Program-made: the position numbers and the translations under genes
Source of the DNA: Natrinema salaciae
GTDB lineage: Archaea > Halobacteriota > Halobacteria > Halobacteriales > Natrialbaceae
NCBI RefSeq assembly: GCF_900110865.1
Contig: NZ_FOFD01000004.1
Span: 444,473 to 508,472 of the forward strand
Direction: 5' to 3'
Length of the DNA stretch: 64,000 bases
In this document: one piece after another, positions 59,476-64,000 of the stretch
Layout: each line of letters opens with the position of its first letter
How positions within the stretch are numbered: the stretch's first letter is position 1
Notes under the pieces: model-generated
Told to the model about the DNA's origin: nothing
The model's database searches: none
Seen by the model: only the letters and a program-made list of their open reading frames with translations

Positions 59476-59648
59476 GATCGACACTACCAGCGGTGGCGTT
59501 AAACCGTTTCCGTCTTCGAGATCGTTCGAGCGGAGAAACGAAACGCTGGTAGCGAACGCCGGTCGAACCGGTAGCAACCATAGCACGAGCCGGACGATTC
59601 ACAAAACCTGGTAACTGAACGCCTTCCGCAGGACGGGCGGTTTCGAAA

Positions 59649-59658
59649 AGGTTTACGG
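59649..59658 (+). promoter_or_regulatory. etfB: TATA-like element of the etfBA operon
   Basis: AGGTTTACGG lies 24-33 bases before the etfB ATG at 59682; the spacing fits a leaderless archaeal promoter. Confidence 0.45.
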
Positions 59659-59681
59659 TATGGACGTAGCAGTGACAAACG

Positions 59682-60473
59682 ATGAAAATTCTCGTTACGG
59701 TCAAAGAGGTGGCGACCGTCGAAGACGAGTTCGAGATCGAGGGAACCGAAATCGCAGACCAGTACCTCGGTGCCGACCTCAACGAGTGGGACGACTACGC
59801 GGTCGAAGAGGCCGTTCAGCTCCAGGAAGATGGCATCGCCGACGAAGTCGTCACGGTCACTATCGGTCCGGAAGACTGCGAACAGACCATCCGACAGGCG
59901 CTCGCGAAAGGTGCCGACCGCGCCGTCCGCGTCTGGGACGACTCCCTCGAGGACGTCGACCTGCTCGACGTCAACGCCAAGACGGAGATTCTCAGCGCCG
60001 TCGTCGAGGAAGAGGACCCCGACCTCGTGCTGACGGGCGTCCAGGCCGGCGACGACAGCTTCGCCGCGACCGGCGTCTCCGTCGCCGAGAACCTCGGCTT
60101 CCAGTGGGGAGCCGTCGTCAACCACCTCGATCACGAGTTCGACGACGGCGTCGCCTCCGTGCGACGCGAACTCGAGGGCGGCGTCGAGGAGCTCACCGAC
60201 ATCGAGCTCCCCGCCGTGTTGACCATCCAGACGGGTATCAACGAGCCCCGCTACGCGAGCCTGCGTGGCATCCGACAGGCACAGCGGAAGGAACTCGACG
60301 TCAAGGGCCTCGCCGACATCGGCGTCGACGAGAGCACCATCGAAACCGAACTCGAGCTGACGGACATGTACGAGCCCGAGAGCGAGAGCGACGTGACGAC
60401 CTGGGAAGGGAGCGCCGAGGAGACGGCCTCGGAGCTGGGTGAACTGCTCCGCGACAAGGGGGTGGCACAATGA
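59682..60473 (+). CDS. etfB: Electron transfer flavoprotein beta subunit
   Basis: A 263-residue ETF beta subunit (FixA type): MKILVTVKEVATVEDEFEIE, NEWDDYAVEEAVQLQEDGIA, VTVTIGPEDCEQTIRQALAK, GADRAVRVW, PDLVLTGVQAGDDSFAATGV, QTGINEPRYASLRGI. With EtfA it binds FAD and AMP and carries electrons from acyl-CoA or similar dehydrogenases to the respiratory chain. Overlaps etfA by 4 bases (ATGA). Confidence 0.93.
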   Translation: MKILVTVKEVATVEDEFEIEGTEIADQYLGADLNEWDDYAVEEAVQLQEDGIADEVVTVTIGPEDCEQTIRQALAKGADRAVRVWDDSLEDVDLLDVNAKTEILSAVVEEEDPDLVLTGVQAGDDSFAATGVSVAENLGFQWGAVVNHLDHEFDDGVASVRRELEGGVEELTDIELPAVLTIQTGINEPRYASLRGIRQAQRKELDVKGLADIGVDESTIETELELTDMYEPESESDVTTWEGSAEETASELGELLRDKGVAQ

Positions 60474-61426
60474 CGGACGTCCTCGCAGTCGCGGACCACC
60501 GTCGCGGCGAACTGCGCGACGTCAGTTACGAGATCATCACCGCCGGTCGCCAGCTCGCCGACGAGACGGGCGGCGATCTCCACCTCGCGGTCATCAGCGG
60601 CACCGTCGACGAGTTCGCCGAGAAGCTCAACCGCGAGGGCGTCGACGCGATTCACACCGTCTCCCACGGTGAGGAGTTCAACCACGACATCTACACGCAG
60701 ACGATCACGCAGCTGTACGACGAGCTCGCCCCGCAGTACGTGCTGACGCCCAACAGCGTCAACGGGCTCGACTACGCCCCCGCCATCGCCAACGAACTCG
60801 ATCTGCCGGTCGTCACCGACACGATCGGCCTCGACAACGACGGCGAGACGCTCGTCGCGACCCGCGAAATGTACGGCGGGAAGGTAGAGACGACCAACGA
60901 ACTCACGGGCGACGCGGTCGTGACGATCCGCGGTGCCGAGTGGCCCGCTGCGGAGGGCACCGGCGACGCCGCGATCGAAGCCTTCGACGCGGACATCGAC
61001 GAGGACGCCATCGGCTCCACGGTCTCGGGATTCGAGGAGGTCGGCGGCGGCGACGTCGACATCAGCGAGGCCGACCTGCTCGTCTCGATCGGCCGCGGGA
61101 TCGAGGAAGAGGAGAACCTCGACCTGATCCGCGATCTGGCGGATGCGCTCGGTGCGACGCTGTCGTCGTCCCGTCCGATCGTCGACAACGGCTGGCTGCC
61201 CAAGAACCGGCAGGTCGGTCAGTCCGGGAAGGTCGTCACCCCTGACGTCTACATCGCGATCGGCATCTCCGGAGCCGTCCAGCACGTCGCCGGCATGAAG
61301 GGCTCCGATACGATCGTCGCGATCAACACGGACCCCAACGCGCCGATCATGGACATCGCCGACTACGCGATCGTCGACGACCTCTTCGACGTCGTACCGG
61401 AACTCATCGAGGAGTTCGGCGGGTAA
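60470..61426 (+). CDS. etfA: Electron transfer flavoprotein alpha subunit
   Basis: A 318-residue ETF alpha subunit (FixB type). The C-terminal FAD-binding domain is clear: [80 protein letters not shown] and [20 protein letters not shown]. It partners EtfB. A hairpin with a T-rich tail follows the stop codon, closing the operon. No FixC/FixX or ETF:quinone oxidoreductase gene follows. Confidence 0.93.
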   Translation: MTDVLAVADHRRGELRDVSYEIITAGRQLADETGGDLHLAVISGTVDEFAEKLNREGVDAIHTVSHGEEFNHDIYTQTITQLYDELAPQYVLTPNSVNGLDYAPAIANELDLPVVTDTIGLDNDGETLVATREMYGGKVETTNELTGDAVVTIRGAEWPAAEGTGDAAIEAFDADIDEDAIGSTVSGFEEVGGGDVDISEADLLVSIGRGIEEEENLDLIRDLADALGATLSSSRPIVDNGWLPKNRQVGQSGKVVTPDVYIAIGISGAVQHVAGMKGSDTIVAINTDPNAPIMDIADYAIVDDLFDVVPELIEEFGG

Positions 61427-61435
61427 GCAGTCGTA

Positions 61436-61468
61436 CCGCGAGTGTCACAGATGCTCGCGGATTTTTTG
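61436..61468 (+). terminator. Terminator after etfA
   Basis: CCGCGAG (61436-61442) pairs with CTCGCGG (61454-61460), followed by ATTTTTTGG. A stem of seven GC-rich pairs with a six-T tail ten bases after the etfA stop codon resembles an intrinsic terminator; the T-tract alone also fits archaeal termination. Confidence 0.7.
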
Positions 61469-61615
61469 GTCCAAATTTCTACCTGAGTAGCGGTTTCTTC
61501 GGACGCTGGGAGACGCACGACGTATTTCTCCGCCGTTCCCGATGGCGTCACACGGGTAGCTAGCAGCACCAGATTACGATACTATTCCGGATGCTATCTC
61601 ACAGACTGCCATACA

Positions 61616-61637
61616 GTATAAGTGACTGTACTTATAC
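61616..61637. promoter_or_regulatory. Inverted repeat upstream of the BMP lipoprotein gene
   Basis: GTATAAGT and ACTTATAC are exact inverses with a six-base spacer, ending 24 bases before the ATG at 61662 and overlapping the likely TATA box (CTTATACGATAGTATA). It may be an operator. Confidence 0.4.
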
Positions 61638-61661
61638 GATAGTATATGTTAAGGCAACATA

Positions 61662-62777
61662 ATGGGCGAGGATATAAACAATATGATGTGCTATAGCAGG
61701 CGACATTTATTGAGCGGGTTTGCAGGGGTCGGAGCGGTTTCCCTGGCGGGTTGCTCCGGCGAGAGCAGTGCACCGACCGATGATGAGGAGACGTCGACAG
61801 CCGGATCGAACGGCGACGACGACACGATCAACGTCGGAATGGTGTACGCAACAGCCGGACTAGACGATAAGGCGTTCAACGACATGGCTCACCGCGGCGT
61901 CCAGCAGGCCCGGCTGGATTACGACATCTCCTTCGATTACAAGGAACCCGAACTGGAGGAGATGTCCACGGCCCAGCGGGACTTCGCCGAGTCGACCGAT
62001 CCCAACTACGATCTCATCTGTTGCATCGGCTTCGACCACGTCGAAGGGCTCGAGCAGAATGCCGACGAGTTCCCCGAGCAGCGGTTCGCTATCGTCGACA
62101 CGGTTGTCGAGAAGGAAAACGTCGCAAGCTACATTTTCGAAGATCAGGAAGGGTCGTTTCAGATGGGGTATTTAGCGGCGCAACTGACGACGAGGGATTT
62201 TTCGGCTGGAACGAGTTCGGTCGATTCCAGCGAGGCGACCGTCGGATTCATTGGCGGAACCGAGATCCCGCCGGTGAAGAAGTTCGAAGCGGGATACGCC
62301 GCAGGCGTCGACTACCACGATCAAAGCGTCGAGGTGCTCTCGGAGTACGTCGGCGACTTCGGTGACATAGCGGGTGGCAAACGGGTCGCCAACCGGATGT
62401 ACGACGAGGGAGCGGACATCATCTATCACGCCGCCGGCGGGACGGGAATCGGCGTGTTCCAGGCCGCCCAGAATCGCGACCGATTCGCGCTCGGCGTCGA
62501 CACCGATCAGACCCGGAGTAACCCCCGGTACTCCGACATCATCCTCGCGAGCATGACCAAACGCGTCGACACCGCCGTCTATCGGTCCATCGAGAGCATC
62601 GTCAACGACGAATATCAGGGCGGGAGCGTTCTCCCGCTCGGGATCGACGAGGATGGTGTCGAGACGGTGTACGGGAGCGAAATCGGTGGCGAAATTCCCC
62701 AGGCAGTGAAATCCAATCTCGAAGAAACCCGCGCAGAAATCGTCGACGGAGAGATCGGGATTCCATCGGAGCCGTAA
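61662..62777 (+). CDS. BMP-family substrate-binding lipoprotein
   Basis: A 371-residue exported protein. The N-terminus has a Tat signal (SRRHLLSGFAGVGAVSLAGC) with a lipobox ending in Cys at about residue 31, then a low-complexity tether (SSAPTDDEETSTAGSNGDDD). The mature part matches the BMP/PnrA family: NVGMVYATAGLDDKAFNDMA, YDLICCIGFDHVEGLEQNAD, GFIGGTEIPPVKKFEAGYAA, DIIYHAAGGTGIGVFQAAQN and ALGVDTDQTRSNP, ILASMTKRVDTAVYRSIES. BMP proteins bind nucleosides. No transporter permease or ATPase follows; a methyl-accepting transducer does. ATG 61662; a later one at 61683 is possible. Confidence 0.85.
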   Translation: MGEDINNMMCYSRRHLLSGFAGVGAVSLAGCSGESSAPTDDEETSTAGSNGDDDTINVGMVYATAGLDDKAFNDMAHRGVQQARLDYDISFDYKEPELEEMSTAQRDFAESTDPNYDLICCIGFDHVEGLEQNADEFPEQRFAIVDTVVEKENVASYIFEDQEGSFQMGYLAAQLTTRDFSAGTSSVDSSEATVGFIGGTEIPPVKKFEAGYAAGVDYHDQSVEVLSEYVGDFGDIAGGKRVANRMYDEGADIIYHAAGGTGIGVFQAAQNRDRFALGVDTDQTRSNPRYSDIILASMTKRVDTAVYRSIESIVNDEYQGGSVLPLGIDEDGVETVYGSEIGGEIPQAVKSNLEETRAEIVDGEIGIPSEP

Positions 62778-62882
62778 CCGAACCGACCGCAGGAGACGTG
62801 GCTCGTCCGACGCCGAGTACACGAGCACACTGACCGACGACTACCAGAACATACCGTTCACAACACAGTCGATACAGTAAAA

Positions 62883-64000
62883 ATGGAAGATAGTAACCAC
62901 GAATCAGACGACCGATCGAGAGGGACACTCGCGACGATCGCGAGCGCGCTAGTCCCGTCGTTCATCCAACGTCGCTACGCTCTCAAGTTCCTCGTCTCGA
63001 TATTGATCGTCGTGATCGTCATTTCGTCCGTCGGAGCCTACGGATTCCTCCAGGCGGAAGGCGCTGTACGGACGAGTACCGAAAATCAACTGACGGAGAC
63101 GAGCGAACTCCGCGCCGACTCGCTGAACGAGTGGCTCGAAAAGATGAACCTCCAGACCCGCACGGTGTCGGCAGGAAAACCGTTACAACAGAACGAACAG
63201 CAAGCGGCGTATCTCGTGACGGAACAGGAACGAATGAGCGACGATGTTCTCGCCGTCCACCTGATCGACACCGGCGAGGGCACCGTCAAGACGAGCACCG
63301 AATTCCCACTCGAGGGGATCGCGCTGTCAGATCTCGAGGAGCGTGACGTCCCGTGGGCGAACGCCGACGTTCCGTCCGGCGCGGGCGAGAACGACAAGGT
63401 CTGGATGTCGTCGCGATCGTACCGCTCGCCAGTGATGGACGACAAACCGGTGATCGCGTTCGCGAGTTCGGTTCCAGACCAGCCCAATCAGTACGTCGTC
63501 GTGATCGCACGAGTGCAAGGTCACCTCGACCGGATTCAGAACAGTGAAACGAATCAGGAGACCCAGATCATCAACACGAACGGGGAAACGGTTCTGCAGA
63601 TCGATCAGGAGGTGGACGCCGACGTGCACGAGTCGCACATCAACGATACACGGCAGAACGGCTCGGTCCTCTTCCAGAAGACTGACCAGGAAGCGCACGC
63701 GTACGCGTACGTAGAAAAATCTGATTGGGTCGCCATCACGACCGTCGACAACGAACACGCCTTCGCGGTCCGGGATACGGTCGCACAGAACGTCGGGTTG
63801 ATCATCGTGTCGGCGCTGCTGACGCTCTGTCTCGTCGGGTTCGTACTCGGCCGGCAGACCGTCGTCCCGCTGACGGCACTCAGAGAACGAGCCCAGCGGA
63901 TGGAGGAGGGCGACCTCGACGTCGACCTCCAGACCCATCGGACCGACGAGATCGGCCGGCTCTACGACGGGTTCGACAGCATGCGCAACTCGCTGCGAAA
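62883..64000 (+). CDS. Methyl-accepting chemotaxis transducer (Htr), N-terminal part, cut by window end
   Basis: Open to the window end (372 codons). Order: cytoplasmic start (MEDSNHESDDRSRGT), first membrane helix (ALKFLVSILIVVIVISSVGA, about residues 33-54), a large extracellular dCache-like sensor domain (about 60-300, with QNSETNQETQIINTNGETVL), second membrane helix (VGLIIVSALLTLCLVGFVLG, about 303-322), then a HAMP domain (VVPLTALRERAQRMEEGDLD, and RTDEIGRLYDGFDSMRNSLR). The methylation and CheA-binding regions must lie beyond the window. It follows the BMP lipoprotein gene by 105 bases in the same direction, suggesting the two form a taxis receptor pair. Confidence 0.8.
   Translation, partial: MEDSNHESDDRSRGTLATIASALVPSFIQRRYALKFLVSILIVVIVISSVGAYGFLQAEGAVRTSTENQLTETSELRADSLNEWLEKMNLQTRTVSAGKPLQQNEQQAAYLVTEQERMSDDVLAVHLIDTGEGTVKTSTEFPLEGIALSDLEERDVPWANADVPSGAGENDKVWMSSRSYRSPVMDDKPVIAFASSVPDQPNQYVVVIARVQGHLDRIQNSETNQETQIINTNGETVLQIDQEVDADVHESHINDTRQNGSVLFQKTDQEAHAYAYVEKSDWVAITTVDNEHAFAVRDTVAQNVGLIIVSALLTLCLVGFVLGRQTVVPLTALRERAQRMEEGDLDVDLQTHRTDEIGRLYDGFDSMRNSLR

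Noticed and set aside
1..64000. CRISPR arrays, rRNA operons or prophage structural genes
   Set aside because: No regularly spaced direct repeats, rRNA-like sequence or phage gene cassettes were found on reading the window.

Overview
The window is a high-GC stretch of a haloarchaeal chromosome (class Halobacteria; the codon use and gene set would fit the Natrialbales, but the genus cannot be fixed from sequence alone). The evidence is the very acidic proteome, archaeal-type information genes (ribosomal protein S19e, PDCD5-like protein, class I lysyl-tRNA synthetase, Tfx, Lrp and TrmB regulators, thermosome), TATA boxes about 25-30 bp before start codons with little or no leader, and many small haloarchaeal zinc-finger proteins.

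Layout. 1-921: end of a molybdenum-related gene, then a transposase remnant abutting a small zinc-ribbon membrane gene. 967-2351: BtuF-like protein overlapping a JAMM protease. 2352-4464: an AT-rich accessory patch holding a Tat-exported protein gene with a nonsense codon in the twin-arginine motif. 4755-14037: sulfatase, DoxX, hisS, a histidine kinase, a PP-loop ATPase/PDCD5/S19e group, thiL, a site-2 protease and a DUF7123-like gene. 14288-20723: MoaE fusion, CapA-like phosphatase, an overlapping pyrH-lysS pair and a PDZ site-2 protease. 20830-26871: PadR regulator, a HemQ/chlorite-dismutase-ABM fusion with a His-rich linker, and DUF genes ending in a YgfZ-like protein. 26926-29500: frameshifted TrmB-type regulator and an orphan 2-oxoacid dehydrogenase E1 alpha. 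30121-34769: gamma-carbonic anhydrase-like protein, a coiled-coil/HhH protein, a phosphoesterase, and glnA divergent from an Lrp regulator. 34770-38197: ABC-transporter relic, membrane protein, and thermosome followed by a striking hairpin. 38198-49719: mostly single metabolic or hypothetical genes (TraB-like, HalOD1, acetyltransferase, aldo/keto reductase, Nudix, FAU-1, panB, PrsW, riboflavin synthase). 49758-53379: UvrD-like helicase overlapping a degenerate M24 protein, with two tiny zinc-finger genes upstream. 53522-59475: UbaA, SDR, SMR transporter, Tfx, MBL-fold and TRAM proteins. 59682-61426: etfBA with a terminator. 61662-64000: a BMP-family lipoprotein followed by a truncated-by-window methyl-accepting transducer.

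How the parts relate. Housekeeping genes lie in short operons joined by ATGA/GTGA overlaps. The ubiquitin-like SAMP system is represented by both an E1 (UbaA) and a JAMM desampylase-like protease, at separate loci. The most suggestive functional pairing is the binding lipoprotein plus transducer at the right end, which resembles the binding-protein/Htr chemotaxis pairs known in Halobacterium. The clearest oddities are the in-frame stop in a Tat motif, a one-base frameshift in the TrmB gene, an M24 protein without metal ligands co-translated with a helicase, and perfect palindromes placed exactly at the pyrH, TrmB, TraB-like and BMP promoters. No rRNA, tRNA, CRISPR array or complete insertion sequence was recognised.
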